Shown: piece after piece, positions 17,534 to 25,605 of the stretch
Numbering within the stretch: the stretch's first letter is position 1
Layout: each line of letters opens with the position of its first letter
DNA from: Amycolatopsis lurida
Lineage (GTDB): Bacteria > Actinomycetota > Actinomycetes > Mycobacteriales > Pseudonocardiaceae
Assembly (NCBI RefSeq): GCF_900105055.1
Contig: NZ_FNTA01000004.1
Span: forward strand, 558,001-622,000
Reading direction: 5' to 3'
DNA: 64,000 nt
Position numbers and translations under genes: made by a program
Notes under the pieces: model-generated
The model's database searches: none
The model's input: the letters and a program-made list of their open reading frames with translations, nothing else
Told to the model about the DNA's origin: nothing

Positions 17534-18826
17534 TCAGCTCTCGAAGGCGGGCGGGCCGAGCTCGATACCGGCGGCCCACAACCTGCCGGCCGTTTCCAGC
17601 ACCACCGTCCGGTCCGGCGTGCGCTCGAACGCACCCGGCAACGTGCGCGTCAGGACCGCGTCGGCGGGTAGGCCGGGTTGCGCCTGCAGGATCCGCGACA
17701 GCCCGCGGCCGGGGCCCAGCTCCAGCACGACGGGTGAGCCGCGTGCCCAGAGCCGGGTGAGTCCATCGGCGAACCGCAGGGGTGCGACGACCTGATCCGC
17801 CCAGTAGCCCGGATCGGTGGCCTGATCGGCCTCCAGCCAGTCACCGGTCACGGTGGACAGCAACGGAATCCGTGGCCGCTCCCGAGGCACGGCGGCGAAC
17901 GCCGCCCGCAGCGGTTCGGTTATCGGCGCCATGGCCGGGCTGTGATAGGCATGCGTGGCGGGCAACCTGCGGGTGGCGATCCCCGCCGCCGCCAACGCAT
18001 CCCCGGTCCGCGCGAGGGTCTTCTCGGTGCCGGCCAGCACGGTCAGCTCCGGACCGTCGATCGCCGCCACGGCACATCCCCGCAAGTGCGGGTCGACCGC
18101 CTCGACCGGTGCGGCCGCCGCGAGCATGCCACCGTGGGGCAGCCGATCGATGAGGCTGGCCCTGGTGACCACCAGGCCCAGCGCGTCCGGCAGCGAGAAC
18201 ACCCCGGCGACGCAGGCCGCCGCCAGCTCGCCGACGCTGTATCCGAGCAGGGCGGACGGGGTCAGGCCCAGCGCCCGCCAGGTTTCGGCCAGGGCGTACT
18301 GGACGGCGAACAGCAACGGCTGGGCCAGCTCGGTGCGGTGGATCGGCTCGGTGTCCGCCTTCCGGTCCAGCAGCGCGGCCAGATCCGGCGACCGCCCCGC
18401 CGCGGCGTCCGGTGGGTACAGCACCGGACGCAGATCCAGTCCGTGCCCGCGCAACAGGGACAGGCATTCGTCCAGCCTGGCCCGGAATTCGGGCAGTCCG
18501 GCGTACAGGCCGGCGGCCAGTCCGGGGTAGTGGTCCCCGACCCCGGAGAACAACCAGGCCATCGGCCGGTCCCGGCGGGCCAGTGCGGTCAGCACCCTGG
18601 CGCCGTCACGCCCGCGTAGCCTGCGCGCCGCCTCGGCCGGGCCGGAACTGACCAGCACCCGGCGCCACGGATGTGCCCGTGGCCGGGGCCATTCCTCGGT
18701 CAGCGCGGCGAATCCGGACTGATCCAGGCGGTCGAGCCGAGCACACAGCCGGTCGGTGGCCTCCTCCAGCTCCGGCCGGGTCGGTGCGGACAGGGTCAGC
18801 AGCGATGCCTGCGCGACGGTGGTCAT
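17534..18826 (-). CDS. Freestanding acyltransferase (AT), trans-acting
   Basis: 430 residues from the ATG at 18826, which overlaps the stop of the upstream ligase gene (ATGA). It is a complete AT domain: nucleophile Ser197 in GYSVGE (usual form GHSxGE), carboxylate-binding Arg in VVTRASL (about 222), and catalytic His in HAYHSP (292-295), a variant of the malonyl-type HAFH motif. The PKS at 23043 has lost its AT, so this enzyme most likely loads its extender unit. With the neighbouring aminomalonyl cassette, the expected substrate is aminomalonyl-ACP (inferred; compare the discrete AT of zwittermicin biosynthesis); plain malonyl-CoA is the alternative. Confidence 0.88.
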   Translation of the reverse strand: MTTVAQASLLTLSAPTRPELEEATDRLCARLDRLDQSGFAALTEEWPRPRAHPWRRVLVSSGPAEAARRLRGRDGARVLTALARRDRPMAWLFSGVGDHYPGLAAGLYAGLPEFRARLDECLSLLRGHGLDLRPVLYPPDAAAGRSPDLAALLDRKADTEPIHRTELAQPLLFAVQYALAETWRALGLTPSALLGYSVGELAAACVAGVFSLPDALGLVVTRASLIDRLPHGGMLAAAAPVEAVDPHLRGCAVAAIDGPELTVLAGTEKTLARTGDALAAAGIATRRLPATHAYHSPAMAPITEPLRAAFAAVPRERPRIPLLSTVTGDWLEADQATDPGYWADQVVAPLRFADGLTRLWARGSPVVLELGPGRGLSRILQAQPGLPADAVLTRTLPGAFERTPDRTVVLETAGRLWAAGIELGPPAFES

Positions 18827-20013
18827 CCGGCGAGGACCTCCGGCCATCCGAGGGGATCGGTGCCGTGCTGGCAGAGCACGGCGTAGGCCAGGCGTTCCAG
18901 CCCGAACCCGGCACACGCGGTGAACGCCGCCGCACCGTCCGCGCCGGTGATCTCGTAGGCGTCACCGAAGAATCGCTCATGGAAGTTGAACGAGCACACC
19001 GCGAGATCGCGGCCTGGTTCGATCGGCGACCGGAACTCGTATTTGAGCCGCAGAACCTGCTGTGCCCATACCCGCTCGACGAGGCCGGCGTCGACGAAGA
19101 ACGGATCACTCGCCACCTCGCACCGCCCGCCGAGCCCCAGCGCCGACACGAGCTCCCGGGACCGGAGCATCAGCCGTTCCCGGCAGTCGAGCACCTCGGC
19201 CCTCGAACCGAGGAAGACGATCTCCCGGATGGTGAAGTCCCACAACCGTTCCAGCGATCGCCGGTAACGGGCCTCGTAGCGGAAGGACTTGCCTCGCGCG
19301 GTGATGACCGTCGGCCCCTCGGTCAGCGTGCGCCCGGTCAGCTGGTGGTAGGTGTGGAAGCACATGGTCGGCGGCAGGCAGTGGTCGAAATCCCCGCTGT
19401 ACTCCTTGAGCTCGGCCGGGAGGTTCTCGCCGGTGCCGAGCCGATCGCGGAACCGCTGGTAGGTCTCCAGGTCGCCGTGCAGGCGCGAGGCGAACATCAT
19501 CATCTGCGGAAAGGACCGGAAGTACCCGGACCGGGCCATGACCGACGTGGGGATCAGGGTGGGATAGCGGTATTCCCTCGGCTCGAACTCCTCGCGCACG
19601 ATCCCGGTGATCAGCCGGTCGAGCGTGTCCAGCAGGGACAGCACCGGCTCGCCGAGCGCGATCTGCCCGTCCCCCGCCTCGATCGCGGTGCCACTGGCCA
19701 GCAGCTCGCCGAACACATCCCTCGGCGGTGTCGCCGGGCTCATCGACCACAGCACCTGCTGATCGACCTGCCTGCGGGCCAGCACATCGCTGCGCACCAG
19801 CTGGGCGAACCTGAGCTCGAGGCCGGCGCGATCGGCGTCGCCGTCCAGCACCAGGTCCACGGCGTGTACCCGGTCGTCCGACCAGACCAGGGTGAAGTCC
19901 AGGATCGTCTCGGACACGAAGAACACCCGGGTGGCCAGGTATTCGGCCCGATCGGCGGGAACCGGCGGATCCAGCTCCACCCGCAGCGTGCCGGTCACCG
20001 GTGAGCGGGTCAT
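18823..20013 (-). CDS. aaRS-like amino acid:[carrier protein] ligase (SerRS homologue), copy 1
   Basis: 396 residues from the ATG at 20013 (ATGA overlap with the acyl-CoA dehydrogenase gene). The C-terminal half is a class II aminoacyl-tRNA synthetase core: motif 2 (SFRYEARYRRSLERLWDF) and motif 3 (CAGFGLERL). The zinc triad typical of amino acid:carrier-protein ligases is present: Cys218 (MCFHTYHQL), Glu247, Cys367. No tRNA-binding coiled-coil arm is visible. Known relatives adenylate glycine or alanine and load them on the phosphopantetheine arm of a small carrier protein. The neighbours (ACP, 3-hydroxyacyl-CoA dehydrogenase, acyl-CoA dehydrogenase) point to serine loading for aminomalonyl-ACP synthesis; that substrate is inferred. 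It has an N-terminal region of about 140 residues that copy 2 at 44146 lacks. Confidence 0.85.
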   Translation of the reverse strand: MTRSPVTGTLRVELDPPVPADRAEYLATRVFFVSETILDFTLVWSDDRVHAVDLVLDGDADRAGLELRFAQLVRSDVLARRQVDQQVLWSMSPATPPRDVFGELLASGTAIEAGDGQIALGEPVLSLLDTLDRLITGIVREEFEPREYRYPTLIPTSVMARSGYFRSFPQMMMFASRLHGDLETYQRFRDRLGTGENLPAELKEYSGDFDHCLPPTMCFHTYHQLTGRTLTEGPTVITARGKSFRYEARYRRSLERLWDFTIREIVFLGSRAEVLDCRERLMLRSRELVSALGLGGRCEVASDPFFVDAGLVERVWAQQVLRLKYEFRSPIEPGRDLAVCSFNFHERFFGDAYEITGADGAAAFTACAGFGLERLAYAVLCQHGTDPLGWPEVLAG

Positions 20014-21176
20014 CCGGCCAGCCCTCCCCGCACCCCGAGCAGCTCGGCCAGCACACCTCGCTGCACGGAGGAGGAGCCCGCGTAGATCAGCCCGCCGAGG
20101 GCGTCCCGCAGTTCCCGTTCGATACCGAAGTCGGTCAGGTAGCCGCGGGCACCGTGGATCTCCATCGCCGCCATCGCCGTCTGTACCAGGCTCTCGCTGA
20201 CGAAGATCTTGGCTATCGTCGCGTCCTGCAGCGCGAAGCGGCCCTGCGCTTTGAGCCAGCCGACCCGGTGGAGGATCAGCCTGGACAGTTCCAGCCGGAT
20301 CTTCATGTCGGCGATCTTGTGGGAGACCCCCTGGAAGGTGCCGATCGGCCGGTCGAACTGTTCCCTGGACCGCGCGTGCTCGATCGACCGGTCCAGCAAC
20401 CGCTCCAGGGCACCGATCTGGGCGGCGAACATGAAGGAGCGTTCCCACTCGATGGTGCCGGTGAAGATCGGGTAACCCGCGCCCTCCGTGCCGACCAGAT
20501 CGGCCGTCGGCACCCGGCAGTCGACGAACTCGATCTCGCCCATCTCGGTGCCCCGCAAGCCCATCTTGCCGAATTTTCTGCTCTTGCGGACCCCGGGCAG
20601 ATCGGCGGGCACCAGGAACGCGGACAGCCGGTTCGGAAATCGGCCGGGCCCGCCGGTGCGGGCGAACACCACGTACAGGCCGGCCGCCGGGCCGTTGCTG
20701 ACGAACCACTTGGTGCCGTTGAGGAGGTAGTGCTCCCCCTCGCGCACCGCGGTGGTCCGCATGCTCAGCACATCCGATCCGGCCTCCGGCTCGGACAACG
20801 CGTGCGCGCCGACGAGGCCGCCTGAGCACAGCCGGGGCAGGTAGCGCTCCTTCTGGTGCGGGCTGCCGTGTTCCAGCAGGTAGATCACGCAACCCCAGAG
20901 ATGGTTGTTGATCGCGAAGACCAGCCCGTTGTCCGGGCAGCCGTAGCCGAGGGCTTCCAGGGCGATCATCGTGCTCAGCGGGTCCAGGCCGCCACCGCCG
21001 TACTCCGCGGGCACCGGCCAGCCCAGCACACCGAACTCGGCACACCGTTTCCAGTCCTGCCAAGCCATTTTGCCCGTACGGTCGGACTCGGCGAGCTCGG
21101 TGCCCAGCTCGGCCTTGGCGAACTCGATGATCCGGGTACGCAGTTCCCGCTGCCCCGGCGACAGTTCGAAGTCCAT
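20010..21176 (-). CDS. Acyl-CoA dehydrogenase-like oxidase, aminomalonyl/methoxymalonyl-ACP type
   Basis: 388 residues with the complete acyl-CoA dehydrogenase fold: ALSEPEAGSD and the FAD-binding KWFVSNG region, then a C-terminal QTAMAAMEIHGARGYLTDFG helix. The usual catalytic Glu of the YEG motif is replaced: IYAGSSSVQR has Ala at position 366. This fits the FkbI/ZmaI subgroup, which oxidises the aldehyde made from an ACP-bound hydroxymethyl group to a carboxylate rather than forming a C=C bond. It sits between the ligase and the ACP, 1 bp from the ACP stop. Expected step: oxidation of the aldehyde form of seryl-ACP to aminomalonyl-ACP (inferred). Confidence 0.85.
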   Translation of the reverse strand: MDFELSPGQRELRTRIIEFAKAELGTELAESDRTGKMAWQDWKRCAEFGVLGWPVPAEYGGGGLDPLSTMIALEALGYGCPDNGLVFAINNHLWGCVIYLLEHGSPHQKERYLPRLCSGGLVGAHALSEPEAGSDVLSMRTTAVREGEHYLLNGTKWFVSNGPAAGLYVVFARTGGPGRFPNRLSAFLVPADLPGVRKSRKFGKMGLRGTEMGEIEFVDCRVPTADLVGTEGAGYPIFTGTIEWERSFMFAAQIGALERLLDRSIEHARSREQFDRPIGTFQGVSHKIADMKIRLELSRLILHRVGWLKAQGRFALQDATIAKIFVSESLVQTAMAAMEIHGARGYLTDFGIERELRDALGGLIYAGSSSVQRGVLAELLGVRGGLAG

Positions 21177-21177
21177 C

Positions 21178-21426
21178 TCAGGTGCTCACCGGCGTGGATT
21201 TACGGGCGACGAACGCGGTGATCGCGTCGACCGTGCGGAAGTTGTCCAGGTCCAGGTCCCCGCCCGCGAGGGTGATGCCGAAGCCGCGTTCCAGCCACAT
21301 GACCAGCTGCACGATGAACAACGAGTTCACCAGGCCGCTGTCGAACAGGTCCTCGTCTCCCGCGATGTCCGCTCCTCCGGCGTGGCCGGACACGAACCGC
21401 AAGATGTCCGTCTTCGTGTCGCTCAC
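21178..21426 (-). CDS. Acyl carrier protein (extender-unit carrier)
   Basis: 82 residues from a GTG at 21426 that overlaps the stop of the dehydrogenase gene (GTGA). Predicted phosphopantetheine site Ser35 in LFDSGLVNSLF, with the following helix (IVQLVMWLERGFGITL). The variant GLVNSL, rather than GxDSL, is seen in the ACPs of methoxymalonyl and aminomalonyl pathways. Likely carries the amino acid loaded by the ligase at 18823 through both oxidations before transfer by the freestanding AT. Confidence 0.88.
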   Translation of the reverse strand: MSDTKTDILRFVSGHAGGADIAGDEDLFDSGLVNSLFIVQLVMWLERGFGITLAGGDLDLDNFRTVDAITAFVARKSTPVST

Positions 21427-22310
21427 GACATCACGCTCGCCTTCTGCCCGACCGGTTCCCCGGTTTCGTAGCTGTGGAAGCCCTGTCCCGCTTTGCGTCC
21501 GGTGTGTCCCGCGTACACCAGCCGCCGCAGCAGGGGGCATGGCCGGTACTTGGGGTCCTGGAACTCCTCGCACAGCACCTCGAGGGAGCGCAGTACGGTG
21601 TCGAGCCCGATGAGGTCCGCGGTGGCCAGCGGGCCCATGGCGTGGCCGAAGCACTGCTGGAAGAGCCGGTCGACCTCGGCGGCGGACGCGACCTGTTCCC
21701 AGACCAGGAACATCGCCTCGTTGACGGTGAGCATCGCGACCCGGTTGGTGACGAATCCCGGCGAGTCGCCGACCACCACGCAGTCCTTGCCCACACCGCG
21801 GAACAGCCCGAGGGTGTGCTCGATGGTCTCCGCCGAGGTATGGGTCCCCCGGATCACCTCGACCATCGGTTTGAGCGGCGCGGGGTTCATGATGTGCGTC
21901 CCGACCACCCTGTCCGGCCGCCCGGTGCACCCCGCGACCTTGGTGATCGGGATGGCGGAGGTGTTGACCCCGAAGACGGCCGAGGGCGGGCAGATCCCGT
22001 CCAGCCGCCGATAGAGCCGGCACTTGGTCGGCCAATCCTCGGTGACGTTCTCGATCAGATAGTCGATCTCGGCCAGCGCGCCGGGCTCGGTGGTGCAGGT
22101 GATCCGGTCGAGTACCTCCTGCGGGTCCCGGCCCGGAAGTCCCGGCCGGATCAACGGGCCGAGCCGGACGGTCCTGGCGATCTCCCGCAACGCCCGGTCC
22201 AAGATGCCCGGGTCGATGTCCAGCAGCACGACCTGGTGGCCGTGTTCGGCGAACAACTGGGCGACCCCGGTTCCCATCGTGCCCGCTCCGGCCACTCCTA
22301 TCCGTCTCAT
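21423..22310 (-). CDS. 3-hydroxyacyl-CoA dehydrogenase-like enzyme acting on ACP-bound substrate
   Basis: 295 residues. N-terminal Rossmann motif GAGTMGTGVAQLFA, catalytic His in VGTHIMNPAP, and the C-terminal helical domain with SPGFVTNRVAMLTVNEAM. It belongs with FkbK/ZmaG-type proteins, which oxidise the hydroxymethyl group of glyceryl- or seryl-ACP to the aldehyde. The start ATG at 22310 overlaps the thioesterase stop. Gene order (dehydrogenase, ACP, acyl-CoA dehydrogenase) mirrors aminomalonyl- and methoxymalonyl-ACP cassettes; there is no O-methyltransferase or FkbH-like protein here, which favours aminomalonyl. Confidence 0.87.
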   Translation of the reverse strand: MRRIGVAGAGTMGTGVAQLFAEHGHQVVLLDIDPGILDRALREIARTVRLGPLIRPGLPGRDPQEVLDRITCTTEPGALAEIDYLIENVTEDWPTKCRLYRRLDGICPPSAVFGVNTSAIPITKVAGCTGRPDRVVGTHIMNPAPLKPMVEVIRGTHTSAETIEHTLGLFRGVGKDCVVVGDSPGFVTNRVAMLTVNEAMFLVWEQVASAAEVDRLFQQCFGHAMGPLATADLIGLDTVLRSLEVLCEEFQDPKYRPCPLLRRLVYAGHTGRKAGQGFHSYETGEPVGQKASVMS

Positions 22311-23050
22311 GTGGACATCCTTTGTTCGGTTCGATTCACGTCGGCGCGCACCGTCGCCGCGAGCAGCCGCCCCAGACCTGCCAGGTCCTCCCTGATGTGG
22401 AAGTGGTCTCCCGGCCGGATGCGCGGCTCGACCTCGCGCGCGGTGTGCGTACGCCAGCCCTCCATCGGCGATCGCGGTTCCCGATCGCCGGTCAGGACGG
22501 TGATCGGGCAGCGCAACGGGGCGCCGGGAGTGTGTCGATAGGTCTCCAGTGCCCGCAGGTCCGCGCGATAACAGGCCAGCGCGGCGTGCAGCAACCGCTC
22601 GTCGGCGGCGACGGCGGCCGGGAGCGGTCCCCAGCGACGTTCGATCTCGGCGTGCAGCCCGGCGTCGGGCAGCAGGTGCAGTGGTCGTGGCTGCGGGGGA
22701 AACGGCGGGGGCGGGCAGGAGGAGACGAACAGCCGCACCGGCGCGTGGTCGAGGTTCCTGGCCACCTCGTAGGCGACGAACGCGCCGAAGCTGTGACCGA
22801 ACAGCGCGAACGGCGGCGTGAACCGCACCTGTCCGATGATCGCCGCCACCAGATCCGGTATCGAGCCGAATGCCCGTTCGCCGAGATTGTGCGCCCTGCC
22901 GGGTGGCTGAATGGCGGCGATGCGCAGACCGGGGGTGTGCGCCGCCCACCGCGCGTATTCGCCGGCGGCGCCACCGGCGTGCGGGAAGCAGTACAGGGTG
23001 GCCACGGCGGGCTCGGATCCGGCGCGCTCGATCACTCGTATCTCAGCCAT
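22307..23050 (-). CDS. Type II thioesterase, copy 1
   Basis: 247 residues, alpha/beta-hydrolase: nucleophile Ser87 in FGHSFGAF, Asp in LTGDREP, His in GDHFHI, plus the N-terminal CFPHAGGAAGEYARWA typical of type II thioesterases. These proofread carrier proteins by removing stalled or wrong acyl groups. It overlaps the PKS gene by 8 bp and the dehydrogenase by 4 bp. A releasing role cannot be excluded, because no integrated thioesterase domain is seen in the PKS or NRPS. Confidence 0.9.
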   Translation of the reverse strand: MAEIRVIERAGSEPAVATLYCFPHAGGAAGEYARWAAHTPGLRIAAIQPPGRAHNLGERAFGSIPDLVAAIIGQVRFTPPFALFGHSFGAFVAYEVARNLDHAPVRLFVSSCPPPPFPPQPRPLHLLPDAGLHAEIERRWGPLPAAVAADERLLHAALACYRADLRALETYRHTPGAPLRCPITVLTGDREPRSPMEGWRTHTAREVEPRIRPGDHFHIREDLAGLGRLLAATVRADVNRTEQRMST

Positions 23051-25280
23051 GCGCCGCCGCGCCTTCCCGCATGCGCGCCTCGATCAGCGTGGTCAGTTCC
23101 CGTATCGACGGCGCGATGTACATCGAGCGCAGCTCCAGTTCCACCGGCAGCACCTGCCCCACCCTGGCCAGCAACCTGGTGGCGACCAGCGAATCTCCTC
23201 CGAGGTCGAAGAAACTCTCCTGCGAGTCGATATCCGAGATGCCGAGCAGTTCGGTGAAGAGCAGGGAAACCGTGTCCTCAATGCCCGCCCCGGCGACCGG
23301 CGGCGGCGCGACCGGCTCCTGCGCCGCCCGCGCTTCCAGCAGATACGGCTTCCGCTGAAAGGGGTAGCCCGGCAGCCGCACTCGCCTCGGCGGTCCATTG
23401 TGGACCTTCGACCAGTCGACGGCGTCTCCGGCGAGCCACCGTTCGCCGAGCGCGGCGAGCGGGCCTGAGCCGCCGCATTCCCCTTTCCGGTCATCGGTGA
23501 GCGCCCGCACGGCCTCCGCCCGGTCCCGCACCACCACGTATCGCCGGTACCGGTGCTCCCGTCTGCCCGTCTGCAGTGTCCACGCCACATCCCGCAAGTC
23601 CTGCTCGGGATGACGGGTCAGCTGCTCGGCGAGCCGCGCGGCGACCTCGTCCAGGGCGGCCGGAGTCCGCGCCGAAAGCGGCAAGAGCTGTTCGGCCGTC
23701 TCGCCGGTGGACGGTCGTGGCCTCGGCGGCTGTTCCAGCACGGCGTGTGCGTTGCCGCCGCCGAGGCCACGCGCGGTGACCCCGGCCCGGCGTGGCACTC
23801 CCTTCGGTGACCAGGTCCGGGGTTCGGTCACCACGGCGAACGGGCCGGCCGTGAAGTCGATGTCCGGGTTGGGCCGGGTGTAGTGCAGGCTCGGCGGGAT
23901 CACTCCGCGTTCCACGGCAAGCACCGCCTTGATGAACCCGGCGACACCGGCGGCCGCGTCGGTGTGCCCGATATTGGACTTGACCGAGCCGAGCCAGCAC
24001 GGCTCGGCCCGTGGCCCCTCCCCCGCGAACACCTCGTTCAGCCCGGCGAACTCGATCGGATCGCCCACCCTGGTCCCGGTGCCGTGTGCCTCGACGTACG
24101 TGATCGTCGACGGCTCTACGCCCGCGTCGCGCTGAGCGGCACGGACCACCTCGACCTGTCCGCGTACCCCTGGCGCCGTGAACCCGGCACGCTCGCGGCC
24201 GTCGTTGTTCACCGCGGAGCCACGCAGTACCGCGTGGATGTGGTCGCCGTCGTCGATCGCCTCGGTGAGCCGCTTGAGTACCACGATCCCGCAGCCGTCC
24301 CCGGTGACCACCCCGTCCGCGCCCTCGTCGAAGGAGCGGCAGGCACCGGTGGGCGAGATGATCCCGCCGACCTCGTACCGGTCCAGATCGGCCGGGACGC
24401 GCACCGTCGTGCCGCCTGCCATGGCCAGGTCACAGTCCCCGGCGAGCAGCGACCGTGCGGCGAGATGCACCGCGTACAGCGAAGTCGCGCACGCCGCCTG
24501 CACCGCGGCCGCCGGTCCCCGCAGGCCCAGTTTGTAGGCCACCTTGCTGGCCAGGTAGTCGGGGGAGGTGCTGATCCGGAGGTCCCAGCCGGTGATCGAG
24601 CCGGTTTCCCGTTGCCGGTCCCGCAGGATCTCGGCGTAGGTCGACTCACCGCATCCCGCGTAGATCCCGATCAGGCCAGGGAACCGGTCCGGGTCGTACC
24701 CCGCGGCTTCGATCGCCTCGACCGCGCATTCCAGGAAGATCCGGTGCTGCGGATCCAGCAGCGCCGCCTCCCTCGGGGTGTAACCGAAGTACTCCGCGTC
24801 GAACCATTCCGGATCCCGCAGCACGCCGCCCGCGGGCAGATACTCGCGGACGGTGCCGCCGGGGCCGGTGACGGTGCTGGGCGCGCGCCGGGTGATGCTG
24901 TCCAGCCCGGCCACGAGGTTGTCCCAGAACTGATCGATGTCCGCGGCATCCGGGAAACGACAGGACATGCCGATGACCGCGATCGCCGTGTCCGGGTGAT
25001 CGCCGTTTCTCTCCGCCGGCGTCGGCTCGGGCCGCGCCTGCGCACCGTCGAGGAACGCCGCGGAGGATCGGACCGTGGCGTGCTTGAACAGATCGGTGAG
25101 GGTCGGCTGGAGACCGAGGCGATCCACGATGCGCTCGCGAACCGCCTCCATGAGCATCGAATACCCGCCGACCTCGAAGAAGTTGTCGAGCACGCCGACT
25201 TCCTCGCGTTCGAGCAACTCACACCAGATCGCGGCGATGACCTGCTCGGTGCCGGGGGCCGGTGCCTGCCCGGAGTTCAC
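23043..25280 (-). CDS. Polyketide synthase ACP-KS-ACP with excised AT
   Basis: 745 residues. Domain order: carrier protein (Ser41 in FFEVGGYSML); ketosynthase about 97-520 with Cys264 (QAACATSL), His399 (EAHGTGT) and His439 (KSNIGHTDAAAG); KS-to-AT linker (LPLSARTPAALDEVAARLAE); then directly the post-AT linker (GPPRRVRLPGYPFQRKPYL), with no AT between them; and a C-terminal carrier protein (Ser about 697 in FFDLGGDSLVATRL). The AT domain has been cleanly lost, and a freestanding AT lies four genes downstream. Probable reaction: decarboxylative extension of a carrier-bound chain with one extender, likely aminomalonyl. No reducing domains. It is the first gene of the overlapping operon running to 15030. 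Confidence 0.92.
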   Translation of the reverse strand: MNSGQAPAPGTEQVIAAIWCELLEREEVGVLDNFFEVGGYSMLMEAVRERIVDRLGLQPTLTDLFKHATVRSSAAFLDGAQARPEPTPAERNGDHPDTAIAVIGMSCRFPDAADIDQFWDNLVAGLDSITRRAPSTVTGPGGTVREYLPAGGVLRDPEWFDAEYFGYTPREAALLDPQHRIFLECAVEAIEAAGYDPDRFPGLIGIYAGCGESTYAEILRDRQRETGSITGWDLRISTSPDYLASKVAYKLGLRGPAAAVQAACATSLYAVHLAARSLLAGDCDLAMAGGTTVRVPADLDRYEVGGIISPTGACRSFDEGADGVVTGDGCGIVVLKRLTEAIDDGDHIHAVLRGSAVNNDGRERAGFTAPGVRGQVEVVRAAQRDAGVEPSTITYVEAHGTGTRVGDPIEFAGLNEVFAGEGPRAEPCWLGSVKSNIGHTDAAAGVAGFIKAVLAVERGVIPPSLHYTRPNPDIDFTAGPFAVVTEPRTWSPKGVPRRAGVTARGLGGGNAHAVLEQPPRPRPSTGETAEQLLPLSARTPAALDEVAARLAEQLTRHPEQDLRDVAWTLQTGRREHRYRRYVVVRDRAEAVRALTDDRKGECGGSGPLAALGERWLAGDAVDWSKVHNGPPRRVRLPGYPFQRKPYLLEARAAQEPVAPPPVAGAGIEDTVSLLFTELLGISDIDSQESFFDLGGDSLVATRLLARVGQVLPVELELRSMYIAPSIRELTTLIEARMREGAAAHG

Positions 25281-25605
25281 CGCTTCACATCCCGGAGCCG
25301 CTCATGAGCACGATCAACGGAAAACGCAGAAATGCGGTTTTCGGAACACGAAATAGCCATGACACCATCCCGGGCCGGATAAAGAGAGAAGTCAACCCCA
25401 GTTCCTTTTTGGACCTCGGCAAACGGGGGTCCAGGTTCTGCAAACTATAGCAACGGCGACGGAGGTGAGCCAATACTGCATTAGGAGCTGCCCAGGCCGC
25501 TCGCAGATGTCGCGGAAACAACTGCCCAGTCGGCCTGAAACCGCGAAAACCGTTGCTCGCAAAGGAGAGCGGCCACTTGGCCGGGGACGCTGGGCAGACG
25601 GAGAA
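25281..25605 (-). promoter_or_regulatory. Intergenic region upstream of the PKS operon
   Basis: A 325-bp gap between the NRPS stop and the PKS start, with noticeably lower GC than its surroundings (for example near 25320-25480). No gene is visible. It is the largest break in the minus-strand left arm, so it probably holds a promoter for the 25280-to-15030 operon. No specific operator or clear -35/-10 pair was identified. Confidence 0.5.

Noticed and set aside
18823..20013. Genuine seryl-tRNA synthetase (housekeeping or resistance copy)
   Set aside because: There is no N-terminal tRNA-binding coiled-coil arm, and the Cys/Glu/Cys zinc triad and ACP neighbours match amino acid:carrier-protein ligases. 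The same applies to the copy at 44146.
18823..21063. One long minus-strand frame that would fuse the ligase to an out-of-frame N-terminal part
   Set aside because: The upstream portion is a shadow of the acyl-CoA dehydrogenase in another frame. The ATG at 20013 overlapping the dehydrogenase stop gives a complete, coupled ligase.
20010..22310. Methoxymalonyl-ACP cassette
   Set aside because: The dehydrogenases and ACP fit, but there is no FkbH-like glyceryl transferase or adjacent O-methyltransferase; an amino acid ligase is present instead.
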